The notes beneath the pieces were generated by a model, which ran no database searches, was not told the DNA's origin, and saw nothing but the letters and a program-made list of their open reading frames with translations. Both the position numbers and the translations under genes were made by a program. Shown one piece after another: positions 1-5,624 of a DNA stretch of 5,624 nucleotides. Origin of the DNA: Fimenecus sp045631075 (GTDB taxonomy: Bacteria > Bacillota > Clostridia > Oscillospirales > Acutalibacteraceae); NCBI GenBank assembly GCA_045631075.1, contig JAZQUC010000063.1, positions 1-5,624 on the forward strand, in the 5' to 3' direction. Within the stretch, counting starts at the first letter, position 1; each line of letters begins with the position of its first letter.

Positions 1-24
1 TTGTTCATTAATATAAATCGCAAA

Positions 25-105
25 TGTAGGGGACGACGACCTCGGCGTCCCATTTTTGGTTTATCTGTTCACTTATTGCGGGCTGCCGAGTCGTCAGCCC
101 CTACG
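25..105 (+). repeat. Imperfect palindromic intergenic repeat, copy 1
   Basis: The two ends are inverted repeats of each other. Left arm 25-51 begins TGTAGGGG, and right arm 80-105 ends CCCCTACG. With one gap, about 21 of 27 positions pair. The loop holds the core GTTTATCTGTT at 59-69, which recurs in reverse complement in the second copy at 159-169. The arms are much richer in G+C than the surrounding genes. No coding capacity is credible. It resembles the MITE-like or REP-like GC-rich repeats found between genes in Clostridia; that family assignment is from memory, not from a search. Confidence 0.75.
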
Positions 106-125
106 ACATACCAAATCGGGTTCCT

Positions 126-200
126 TGTAGGGACGGGGCTCCGTGGTCGCCCGTGGTTAACAGATAAACTTACGGGCAGGCACAGAGACCTGCCCCTACA
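126..200 (-). repeat. Imperfect palindromic intergenic repeat, copy 2 (inverted relative to copy 1)
   Basis: Left arm 126-154 (TGTAGGG...CCCGT) and right arm 172-200 (ACGGG...CCCCTACA) are both 29 bases and match at 22 of 29 positions as inverted repeats. Between them, AACAGATAAAC (159-169) is the exact reverse complement of the core of copy 1, so this copy sits in the opposite orientation. The inner stem sequence differs from that of copy 1, yet each copy pairs with itself. That suggests the fold, or the arrangement of the ends, is what is kept. Confidence 0.75.
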
Positions 201-243
201 TTCCAACCATATTGGTTTTATTATAATCGCAACGTAGTTCCGA

Positions 244-278
244 CATTCTGCACTCTGCACTTTGCGTTCTGCACTCAT
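244..278. repeat. Degenerate heptamer tandem repeat
   Basis: Five consecutive 7-base units read CATTCTG, CACTCTG, CACTTTG, CGTTCTG and CACTCAT, giving a consensus near CAYTYTG with the last unit decayed. It is followed directly by CCCTACA (279-285), the same terminal sequence as the palindromic repeats upstream, so it may belong to the same repetitive cluster. No gene is seen in the remainder of 201-310, which is otherwise AT-rich spacer. Confidence 0.5.
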
Positions 279-314
279 CCCTACAAACTCCAATTTATCG
301 CAATATTTTATATA

Positions 315-343
315 TTGAAATATATATCATATTCTGTTACAAT
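315..343 (+). promoter_or_regulatory. Sigma-A-type promoter of the mannosidase operon
   Basis: TTGAAA (315-320) is followed by a 17-base spacer and TACAAT (338-343). A TG at 335-336 makes an extended -10. The predicted transcript start is near 350, giving a leader of roughly 27 bases before the ATG at 377. An AAAGGA ribosome binding site lies at about 362-367. Confidence 0.7.
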
Positions 344-376
344 GTTATAAAATAGAATTTCAAAGGAAAATTTGTT

Positions 377-2845
377 ATGAAAATTTATAATCTCAATGGT
401 CAATGGAATATGACTCGTGTTGCTACAGGGGAAAATTATGAAGTAAATGTCCCATCTGACAACTACACTCAATTATTAGAATTAGGTGCTATTCCTGACC
501 CATATTACAAGGATAACGAAAAAAAGGTTGAATGGGTTGGTCGTGAAGACTGGACTTATGAAAAAACATTTTCACTTACAGACGACGACCTTAATAACAG
601 AAAGGTTTTGCTTGTGTGTAAGGCCCTTGATACACTTTGTGATGTATATGTAAATGATACTCTTGTTGGTAAGGGTGAAAATGCACATCTCAAATATGAG
701 TTTGATATTAAGAATGTTGCAAAAGTAGGGGATAATACTCTTAAAATCACATTCTTTGCACCTACAAATTATGCGGAGAAAAGACAAAAGGAAAATCCAA
801 TTCCAAAGAACTTCAACGGTACTGATGGCGCTGCATATATGCGTAAGCCACATTGTCATTTCGGTTGGGACTGGGGTCCACATCTTCCGCTTTCAGGTAT
901 CACAGATGATATCTGGGTTGAATGCTTTGATAACAGACTTACTGATGTTGAAATTAAGCAGATTCACGAAAATGGCAAGGTAACAGTTAAAATCAATCCT
1001 GTTGTTGATGGTAGTGGTGAAGTAACTGCAAAAATTATCTGTCCTGATGGCACAGAATATGCAATTGAAAATAACGAAATTATAATTGAAAATCCTGAAC
1101 TTTGGTGGACAAGGGAATTATCAGAAAAAGAAAAGCAACCACTTTATACAGTAGTTGCAACAATGAATGATTCTGTTGTTACAAAGAAAATCGGTCTTCG
1201 TACAATCCGTCTTGACCGTAGCAAGGACAAGTATGGTCATAACTTCTGCTTCTACCTTAATGGTGTGCCTATCTTCGGTAAGGGTGCTGACTGGATTCTT
1301 CCTGACTCACTTATGGGCAGAGTAACAAACGAAACTTATGACTATTACATAGATTCAGCATTGTGCGCAAACTTCAATATGCTTCGTATGTGGGGTGGTG
1401 CTTATTACACATCCGACTATTTCTTTGAACAGTGTGATGAAAAGGGTCTTCTTATATGGCAGGACTTTATGTTTGCTTGTCTTATGTATCCATTCTATGA
1501 AGATGATTTCCGTGAGAATGTTTTAAAAGAAATCAAGTATCAGATTATGCGTATTAAATCTCATCCATCTCTTTGCTTGTGGTGTGGTAATAATGAGGTT
1601 GAAACAATGTTCGCATATATGCCTGAAACAATGAAAATTGTTCAGTGGTATAAAAAATTCTTCTACGAAATCTTAAAAGATGTTGTAACAGACCTTGACC
1701 CTGACACACCATACATTGAGACATCACCAATCGGCGAAAGTTTCCGTAAAGGCGTTACTGGTGATGACCATGGGGACACACATATGTGGACTGTATGGCA
1801 TGGTCAGAAACCACTTAATTATTACAGAACAAGACCTACTCGTTTCTGTAGTGAATTTGGTCTTGAATCATTACCATCAATGGATGCTGTTCGTCAGTTT
1901 GCAGAAGAAAGTGATTACTATATCACAAGTGATATTTTCAATTCACATCAGAAATGCAAAAACGGTAACAGAAAGATGCTCTATTATCTTTTGGAAAAAT
2001 TCTACGAGCCTGAAAAGTTTGAAGATTTGATTTATATGACAAATCTTATTCAAAAAGAATGTATTCAGGATGCAACCGAGCATTGGCGTCGTCATCGTGA
2101 GCGTTGTAATGGTTCACTTTTCTGGCAGTATAACGACTGTTGGCAGGCACCGTCATGGTCAAGTGTTGACTATACAGGAAAGTGGAAAGCACTTCAGTAT
2201 GCTGCTCGTCATTTCTTTGAGCCTGTATGCGTTTCAATTGAAGAAACAGATAAGGATTATAAAATTTACATTCTCAACGATACATTGAAAGAACGCAATG
2301 TAAAGGTAAGCGTTTGTCTTTCAACTCTTGATGGTAAAGTGTTATATAAAAACACTAATACAGCCGATTTGACAGTAAAAGTGGATGCAAATGCAAGAGT
2401 TATGTTTGAAAAAGGCAATATATCAGGTGATAAGAAGGATATGTTCTTATCAGTTAAGCTTTTTGAAAACGGAAGTGTTATTTCAGAAAGAACAAAGATT
2501 TTTGTTCCTGACCGTGACTTAAAGCTTAAAGCAAATACAATACAAAAATCAGTTTCATACGAAAATGGTGAAATCATCGTTAAAATGGTGTCACCTGTAT
2601 TCTGCCGTAGCGTTATGGTTGATATCGATAATTACAGAGAACCATTCTCTGATAACTATTTCGATTTGCTTCCTAATGAAGAAAAGGTTGTAACAGTAAA
2701 GGCGGATAAAATGTATGATGTTACAGTAAAATCACTTGCAGATATTCCAGTAAAAGGCTCAAAGCTCAAAACAGCACTTTTCAGAACAAAGTTCTTTATG
2801 GAGCCGGAAAATCTTGCAAACTGGTTCTATTACAGTACTAACTGA
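377..2845 (+). CDS. Beta-mannosidase, glycoside hydrolase family 2
   Basis: Predicted to hydrolyse terminal beta-D-mannose residues from manno-oligosaccharides (EC 3.2.1.25) with retention of configuration. The 822 residues match the usual 820-880 of the family. The order is an N-terminal jelly-roll domain to about residue 170 ending in the FGWDWGP motif (162-168), an Ig-like domain to about 275, a TIM barrel with NGVPIFGKGADW (295-306) and RMWGGAYY (337-344), and a C-terminal Ig-like region after FWQYNDCW (582-589). The likely acid/base is E407 in WCGNNE, and the likely nucleophile is E493 in CSEFG. There is no signal peptide, so it should act in the cytoplasm on imported oligosaccharides. 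The ATG at 377 has a ribosome binding site at proper distance and begins with the typical MKIYNLNGQW start. It is first in a probable operon with the lipoprotein 21 bases downstream. Substrate specificity within GH2 is inferred from motifs; the exact oligosaccharide is unknown. Confidence 0.93.
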   Translation: MKIYNLNGQWNMTRVATGENYEVNVPSDNYTQLLELGAIPDPYYKDNEKKVEWVGREDWTYEKTFSLTDDDLNNRKVLLVCKALDTLCDVYVNDTLVGKGENAHLKYEFDIKNVAKVGDNTLKITFFAPTNYAEKRQKENPIPKNFNGTDGAAYMRKPHCHFGWDWGPHLPLSGITDDIWVECFDNRLTDVEIKQIHENGKVTVKINPVVDGSGEVTAKIICPDGTEYAIENNEIIIENPELWWTRELSEKEKQPLYTVVATMNDSVVTKKIGLRTIRLDRSKDKYGHNFCFYLNGVPIFGKGADWILPDSLMGRVTNETYDYYIDSALCANFNMLRMWGGAYYTSDYFFEQCDEKGLLIWQDFMFACLMYPFYEDDFRENVLKEIKYQIMRIKSHPSLCLWCGNNEVETMFAYMPETMKIVQWYKKFFYEILKDVVTDLDPDTPYIETSPIGESFRKGVTGDDHGDTHMWTVWHGQKPLNYYRTRPTRFCSEFGLESLPSMDAVRQFAEESDYYITSDIFNSHQKCKNGNRKMLYYLLEKFYEPEKFEDLIYMTNLIQKECIQDATEHWRRHRERCNGSLFWQYNDCWQAPSWSSVDYTGKWKALQYAARHFFEPVCVSIEETDKDYKIYILNDTLKERNVKVSVCLSTLDGKVLYKNTNTADLTVKVDANARVMFEKGNISGDKKDMFLSVKLFENGSVISERTKIFVPDRDLKLKANTIQKSVSYENGEIIVKMVSPVFCRSVMVDIDNYREPFSDNYFDLLPNEEKVVTVKADKMYDVTVKSLADIPVKGSKLKTALFRTKFFMEPENLANWFYYSTN

Positions 2846-2866
2846 TTTACCGAAAGGAAGATAATT

Positions 2867-3490
2867 ATGAAAAAAATCATTGCAATATTGTTTGTCTTGG
2901 TTATTGCATTGTTTTCATTTGCTGCTTGTAGTAAAGATAAGCCAAATGAAGACGAAACACAGAATAACTTTAAACCAATGGAAGAATTTAACGAAGATAA
3001 GTTAAAGGAAACATGGTCAGCAGGTGAAATTACATTTCCAAATGGAAATAAAGTAACAATTCCATGTACTGTTGGTGAATTTATTGAAAAATCAGGACTT
3101 AAGGCAAATGCGGCATCACAGTATGAAAATAAGTCAATTAAGTCAGGTGAAACCTTCAGCTTTACATTAGTAGGTGATGATGTTCAGGTGAAAATTTCCT
3201 GTCAGAATAAAGGTTCTGATGATGCGAAATATCTTGATGCAACGGTGGTCAGCTTCAATTTCTTTAACGGAACAGAAGGCAACAGACAGATTACGGTTGC
3301 AGCAGGACTTACAGTAGGCATTACAAGAGAAGAAGTTGAATCTGCACTTGGTATTCCTGAAGGAAATACATCTGAAGACAGAATGTACACATATAAGGCT
3401 GAGATTGAAGATAGCCGAAGAATAAGATTGAATGTGTCATTTAATTCGGATGGTATTGTCAACTCAATTTCATACAGATTAGATAACTAA
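2867..3490 (+). CDS. Predicted lipoprotein with BamE-like C-terminal motif
   Basis: The first 20 residues are a lipoprotein signal peptide (KK followed by a hydrophobic stretch), with lipobox FAAC and the lipidated cysteine at C21, so the protein should be anchored on the outer face of the membrane. An acidic, Asn-rich linker runs to about residue 45. A beta-rich region (about 50-135) follows, with W50 and a TFPNGNKVTIP-like segment of a kind I associate with Clostridia surface lipoproteins. The C-terminal part (about 140-207) carries GITREEVESALGIP (151-164), followed by a tyrosine-containing strand. This resembles the SmpA/BamE-like fold, found in Gram-positive lipoproteins without any outer-membrane role. 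The ATG has AAAGGA 8-13 bases upstream and lies 21 bases after the mannosidase stop with no terminator between, so the two are probably co-transcribed. Its function is not recognised. A role in sugar binding is only a guess from the neighbour; it lacks the length of a transporter solute-binding protein. Confidence 0.82.
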   Translation: MKKIIAILFVLVIALFSFAACSKDKPNEDETQNNFKPMEEFNEDKLKETWSAGEITFPNGNKVTIPCTVGEFIEKSGLKANAASQYENKSIKSGETFSFTLVGDDVQVKISCQNKGSDDAKYLDATVVSFNFFNGTEGNRQITVAAGLTVGITREEVESALGIPEGNTSEDRMYTYKAEIEDSRRIRLNVSFNSDGIVNSISYRLDN

Positions 3491-3495
3491 AAAAC

Positions 3496-3524
3496 AAGAG
3501 CATTAGGTTAATCCTAATGCTCTT
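3496..3524. terminator. Bidirectional intrinsic terminator between convergent genes
   Basis: A perfect 12-bp stem (3496-3507 with 3513-3524) encloses the 5-base loop TTAAT. On the plus strand it follows the lipoprotein stop by 5 bases but has only a broken T tract (TGCTTATTTATT). On the minus strand it starts 3 bases after the small regulator's stop, and the stem is followed by G and six Ts (3489-3494 are all A). It should therefore be stronger for the minus-strand gene. Confidence 0.85.
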
Positions 3525-3527
3525 TGC

Positions 3528-3704
3528 TTATTTATTATCTTCTTCCATATTATCCAATGCATATTTACAACATTGAAGAACAAGCAAGTTAAACGAAATA
3601 TTGTTTTTTGAAGCAGTTTCGTTTAATTTTTCGAAAAGTGGTTCAGTAAATCTTACTGTGCGCGGAATATTTGCACTTTTCATTTCGTTATCAATTTTAA
3701 ACAT
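3528..3704 (-). CDS. Small ribbon-helix-helix DNA-binding protein
   Basis: This 58-residue reading frame starts at ATG 3704 and stops at TAA 3528. A GGTG ribosome binding site lies at 3711-3714, six bases upstream. The product reads as a ribbon-helix-helix (Arc/CopG-like) protein: a strand at about 14-19 (PRTVRF), helix one at about 21-34 (EPLFEKLNETASKN), a turn (NNIS), and helix two at about 37-52 (FNLLVLQCCKYALDNM), then an acidic tail. Such proteins are dimers that insert the paired strand into the DNA major groove. It is convergent with the lipoprotein gene and divergent from the membrane protein gene, whose promoter region carries inverted repeats that could be its operator. It probably regulates itself and possibly that neighbour; this is inference. 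No toxin-like partner gene adjoins it, so antitoxin function is not supported. The family call is confident from pattern; the target is unknown. Confidence 0.85.
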   Translation of the reverse strand: MFKIDNEMKSANIPRTVRFTEPLFEKLNETASKNNISFNLLVLQCCKYALDNMEEDNK

Positions 3705-3710
3705 TTATAT

Positions 3711-3714
3711 CACC
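3711..3714 (-). promoter_or_regulatory. Ribosome binding site of the small RHH gene
   Basis: GGTG on the minus strand, six bases before the ATG at 3704, matches the end of the AGGAGGTG consensus. It supports that start over the in-frame ATG seven codons later (3681-3683), which has no comparable site. Confidence 0.6.
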
Positions 3715-3737
3715 AATATTATTTTATACTCATTTTA

Positions 3738-3765
3738 GGTTATATTTATATAACCACTTTTGGTT
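3738..3765. promoter_or_regulatory. Inverted-repeat cluster, candidate operator
   Basis: GGTTATAT-TT-ATATAACC (3738-3755) is a perfect palindrome with 8-base arms. It overlaps a second inverted repeat, AACCA-CTTT-TGGTT (3752-3765). Together they give three GGTT boxes in alternating orientation, with the two symmetry centres 12 bases apart. The cluster lies about 34-61 bases upstream of the predicted transcript start of the membrane gene, touching its -35 element. It also lies 34-61 bases upstream of the RHH start codon. The position suits binding by the adjacent ribbon-helix-helix protein, but binding is inferred. Confidence 0.5.
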
Positions 3766-3792
3766 GCAATATGTAAAAGTATGTGATATAAT
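3764..3792 (+). promoter_or_regulatory. Sigma-A-type promoter of the membrane protein gene
   Basis: TTGCAA (3764-3769), a 17-base spacer and a perfect TATAAT (3787-3792). A TG at 3784-3785 gives an extended -10. The predicted start of transcription is near 3799, with a leader of about 25 bases before the GTG. The inverted-repeat cluster overlaps the first two bases of the -35. Confidence 0.75.
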
Positions 3793-3793
3793 G

Positions 3794-3799
3794 ATTATA
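3794..3799 (-). promoter_or_regulatory. Possible -10 element for the RHH gene
   Basis: The minus strand reads TATAAT at 3799-3794, directly beside the plus-strand -10. No good -35 is present at 16-18 bases (ATACCA or similar). If used, the RHH message would have a leader of about 80 bases containing the inverted repeats. An alternative is the AT-rich TATAAA at 3750-3745 inside the palindrome. The sequence does not decide between them. Confidence 0.25.
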
Positions 3800-3811
3800 C
3801 TTTAAAAGATT

Positions 3812-3816
3812 AGGAG
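3812..3816 (+). promoter_or_regulatory. Ribosome binding site that fixes the GTG start
   Basis: AGGAG at 3812-3816 lies seven bases before GTG 3824. The next in-frame ATG codons (residues 30-31) would cut away the first part of the N-terminal domain and have no such site, so GTG is preferred. Confidence 0.75.
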
Positions 3817-3823
3817 TGGTATT

Positions 3824-4777
3824 GTGGTAGGAACAGGAATTAAAAAATTTGCCAAAGAAAATAATTGGCAAGTAAAAAATGGTATTGCTTTTGGTGTGTA
3901 CCGTGGCTATATGATGTCTATGCAGGAGGGTGCAGGGTGGAAAAGCCTTTCTATAGCTGCACGACTTGAAAGCGAAGATGCAGTAAAATCTGCATATGAC
4001 CTTTTGAATGATAAGGACATAATGAAAGAATACAGAATAACAAACAGCTCAGTTTCATCTACATCTGCATTGGTTACTTTTTTGGATAATCCAGGAACAA
4101 TGAAAAAGATGTTTGCTTTTATGGACTCTTTTTGTGATGGTCTTGATTCATTTGGTGCAAAGGGTGCAAATTATTGTAGTTCGTGTGGTCAGGAAGTTTA
4201 TGATTCAAATGCTGTACCTGCTGTTATGAATGATGTTGTCTATCTTCTTCACGAATCTTGTATGAGTAAGGATGATGAAACAATGAACAGCATAAAGGTA
4301 GAAAAAGCAAAAGAGGGTAGTACACTTTTAGGTGCAATTGGTGCGTTTGCGGGTGCTTTACTTGGTTCAATTCCTTGGGCTGTTGCATATTATTTCGGTT
4401 GGTTCGTAGGTTGGTTTGGGTTCGTTATTGGTATAACAGCAAAAAAAGGATATGAGCTTCTTCAGGGTAAAGAAAGCCGTGCAAAAGGCTTCATTATAAT
4501 AATTGCAACATTTATAGGAACATTTTTTGCAGAAAGTATCGCTCTTATGGTGTCAATGGGTATTGCATGGGCACAGGAAGGAATAGATTTTTATGTTCTT
4601 GATGTGGTTTATTCCTATTTTTATGTTCTTGCAACAGATACAGAAATTCTAATAGGTGTATTAGGTGAAGTTGCTGTAGGACTTATTTTTGCTGTGTTAG
4701 GTATCTGGTCAGTCGTGAAAGATATCTTTAAAGCAACAGGCAAAAAAGCAAATAGATTTATAAGACTTGATAAATAA
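3824..4777 (+). CDS. Membrane protein with N-terminal domain and zinc-ribbon-like motif, function unknown
   Basis: The 317 residues begin with a soluble region (1-110) of mixed strand and helix character, rich in G-Y-x-x-x-M and AARLE-type segments, that I cannot name. Next is a metal-binding-like motif, C118-x2-C121 ... H143-x2-C146, spaced like a zinc ribbon with one His ligand. The second half is hydrophobic, with likely membrane segments at about 168-186, 188-206, 223-250 and 276-298, separated by Lys-rich loops (207-221 and 299-311). There is no signal peptide, and the charge pattern puts the soluble N-terminal part in the cytoplasm. It starts at GTG with a good ribosome binding site, has its own promoter, and is monocistronic before a strong terminator. 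I recall similar hypothetical proteins in Clostridia but no defined function. Sensing or regulation at the membrane, under control of the divergent RHH protein, is a guess. Confidence 0.85.
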   Translation: MVGTGIKKFAKENNWQVKNGIAFGVYRGYMMSMQEGAGWKSLSIAARLESEDAVKSAYDLLNDKDIMKEYRITNSSVSSTSALVTFLDNPGTMKKMFAFMDSFCDGLDSFGAKGANYCSSCGQEVYDSNAVPAVMNDVVYLLHESCMSKDDETMNSIKVEKAKEGSTLLGAIGAFAGALLGSIPWAVAYYFGWFVGWFGFVIGITAKKGYELLQGKESRAKGFIIIIATFIGTFFAESIALMVSMGIAWAQEGIDFYVLDVVYSYFYVLATDTEILIGVLGEVAVGLIFAVLGIWSVVKDIFKATGKKANRFIRLDK

Positions 4778-4783
4778 AAAATT

Positions 4784-4812
4784 ACAGGGTTGAATTTCAA
4801 CCCTGTTTTTTT
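4784..4812. terminator. Bidirectional intrinsic terminator
   Basis: ACAGGGTTG (4784-4792) pairs with CAACCCTGT (4798-4806) around AATTT, and two further pairs are possible within the loop. On the plus strand seven Ts (4806-4812) follow, ending the membrane protein message. On the minus strand the stem begins four bases after the mtaB stop and is followed by TTTTTT (4776-4781). The T tract overlaps the mtaB stop codon. Confidence 0.9.
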
Positions 4813-5624
4813 ATTCACCTATACAAAAATCATCCTGTACAGATACAATTTTAACTTGTTTTATTTCTCCGACAAAACCGTCATTTAATTTGACAGGTGT
4901 GTAATTGGCTGTGTATCCGAAATAAACATTGTCCTTTTGCTTTTCTTCAACTAAAACCGAAAGAGTTTTACCAACTTGATTTTCAAGAAATTTGTTTCTT
5001 ATGTCATTAGCAACAACAGATAATTCGCTAACTCTTTGAGCTTTTGTGCTTTTTGTGTTTTGTTCATCCATTCTGTCAGCAACAGTGCCGCTTCTTCGTG
5101 AATAAGGGAAAATGTGTATTTTTTCAAAACCCACTTTTTCAGCAAACTCTTTTGTTATGTTAAAATCTTCGTCATTTTCATAAGGAAAACCAACCATAAT
5201 GTCGGTTGTAAGAGTACAATCCTTGAATTCACTTCGAAGCTTTTGACATAAACTGAAATACTCGTCACTTGTGTAATGACGATTCATTTTTTTTAGAATT
5301 TTATCGCAACCACTTTGAAGAGAAATGTGGAATTGTGGACAGAGTTTTTCGCATTTTGCAAGTCTTTCAATCATTTCATCAGTAATATGGTCAGGTTCAA
5401 GAGAGCCTAAACGAATACGCTTGACATTTTCGTTTTCACTTACAGCAAAAACAGCGTCAGCAAGTGTCAATTCACTACCTTTGCCGTATGCAGAAAGATT
5501 AATGCCCACAAGTACAATTTCAGTATAACCATTTTCAGTCAAAGCAATTACTTCGTTTTTAATATCATCAATAGGCTTCCAACGGACTCTGCCTCTGGCT
5601 TTCGGAATAATACAGTATGAACAG
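4811..5624 (-). CDS. mtaB: tRNA threonylcarbamoyladenosine methylthiotransferase MtaB, 5'-truncated by window edge
   Basis: MtaB is a radical SAM enzyme that adds a methylthio group to t6A37 of tRNAs reading ANN codons, making ms2t6A. About 271 C-terminal residues are visible; full proteins have about 430-450, so the N-terminal UPF0004 domain and start lie beyond position 5624. The first visible residues are CSYC (5612-5623), the last two cysteines of the CX3CX2C iron-sulfur motif, followed by IIPKARGRVR. Further family motifs are EIVLVGINLSAYG, the SLEPD segment, HISLQSGCD with KKMNRHYT, TDIMVGFP and HIFPYSRRSGT. The C-terminal 55 or so residues (VLVEE...YFGYTANYTPV) form the tRNA-binding TRAM domain. 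An in-frame TTG at 5542 is not the true start, because conserved sequence continues upstream of it. MtaB is preferred over MiaB and RimO from the SLEPD region and overall likeness to Bacillus YqeV. Transcription ends at the terminator shared with the membrane protein gene. Confidence 0.9.
   Translation of the reverse strand, partial: CSYCIIPKARGRVRWKPIDDIKNEVIALTENGYTEIVLVGINLSAYGKGSELTLADAVFAVSENENVKRIRLGSLEPDHITDEMIERLAKCEKLCPQFHISLQSGCDKILKKMNRHYTSDEYFSLCQKLRSEFKDCTLTTDIMVGFPYENDEDFNITKEFAEKVGFEKIHIFPYSRRSGTVADRMDEQNTKSTKAQRVSELSVVANDIRNKFLENQVGKTLSVLVEEKQKDNVYFGYTANYTPVKLNDGFVGEIKQVKIVSVQDDFCIGE

Noticed and set aside
25..200. CRISPR-like array
   Set aside because: The repeats are palindromic, imperfect, only two in number and in opposite orientation; there are no regular spacers and no cas genes.
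204..218. Short hairpin AACCA-TAT-TGGTT followed by Ts
   Set aside because: Only five base pairs and no gene ends just upstream, so it is not a credible terminator.
1..237. Open frame on the plus strand with Arg- and Gly-rich translation
   Set aside because: It runs straight through both palindromic repeats, starts at the window edge with TTG, and its composition reflects the repeats and not a protein family.
69..293. Open frame on the minus strand across the repeats
   Set aside because: It is the antisense shadow of the repeat region, with no ribosome binding site or recognisable domain.
572..883. Minus-strand open frame inside the mannosidase
   Set aside because: It lies wholly inside a strongly supported gene on the other strand; no family resemblance.
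1695..2030. Plus-strand out-of-frame open frame inside the mannosidase
   Set aside because: His/Thr-rich frame-shadow translation across the conserved catalytic region; the main frame is intact, so there is no frameshift.
3528..4777. Toxin-antitoxin pair formed by the RHH gene and its neighbour
   Set aside because: The two genes are divergent rather than co-transcribed, and the 317-residue multi-pass membrane protein does not resemble a known toxin partner of RHH antitoxins.
4811..5542. mtaB starting at the TTG at 5542
   Set aside because: In-frame conserved sequence, including CSYC and IIPKARGR, continues upstream to the window edge, so the gene is truncated by the window and does not start there.
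4811..5624. MiaB or RimO instead of MtaB
   Set aside because: The SLEPD region and the TRAM-domain segment YFGYTANY match MtaB/YqeV as I recall it better than MiaB or RimO; a profile search would settle it.

Overview
The window looks like part of a low-GC Gram-positive chromosome, most likely a gut-type member of the Clostridia (Oscillospiraceae/Ruminococcaceae-like). The grounds are AT-rich genes, AGGAG/AAAGGA-type ribosome binding sites, sigma-A-type promoters with extended -10 elements, a short lipoprotein signal, and GC-rich TGTAGGGG...CCCCTACA intergenic repeats. The lineage is an inference; the gene content alone does not fix it.

Layout. Positions 1-300 hold no gene. They contain two imperfect palindromic repeat elements (25-105 and 126-200) in opposite orientation that share an 11-base core, followed by degenerate heptamer repeats (244-278). 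A well-formed promoter (315-343) then drives a probable two-gene operon: an 822-residue cytoplasmic GH2 beta-mannosidase (377-2845) and, 21 bases later, a 207-residue lipoprotein with a BamE-like C-terminal motif (2867-3490). A 12-bp hairpin (3496-3524) ends this operon. It also serves as the terminator of a convergent small gene.

The small gene (complement 3528-3704, 58 residues) is a ribbon-helix-helix DNA-binding protein. It is divergent from a 317-residue membrane protein (3824-4777) that has a Cys/His zinc-ribbon-like motif and about four membrane segments. The 119-base space between them holds a near-consensus extended -10 promoter for the membrane protein and a cluster of three GGTT boxes in inverted arrangement. 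This is a plausible operator for the small regulator. A second bidirectional hairpin (4784-4812) separates the membrane gene from the convergent 3' part of mtaB (complement 4811-5624), a tRNA methylthiotransferase whose 5' end lies outside the window.

How the genes work together. The mannosidase would trim manno-oligosaccharides inside the cell; the lipoprotein is co-transcribed but of unknown function. The regulator and membrane protein form a possible regulatory pair. MtaB is an unrelated housekeeping tRNA-modification gene. Nothing here is an evident defence system or mobile element with its own transposase. The least explained items are the paired repeat elements and the regulator/operator/membrane-protein unit.
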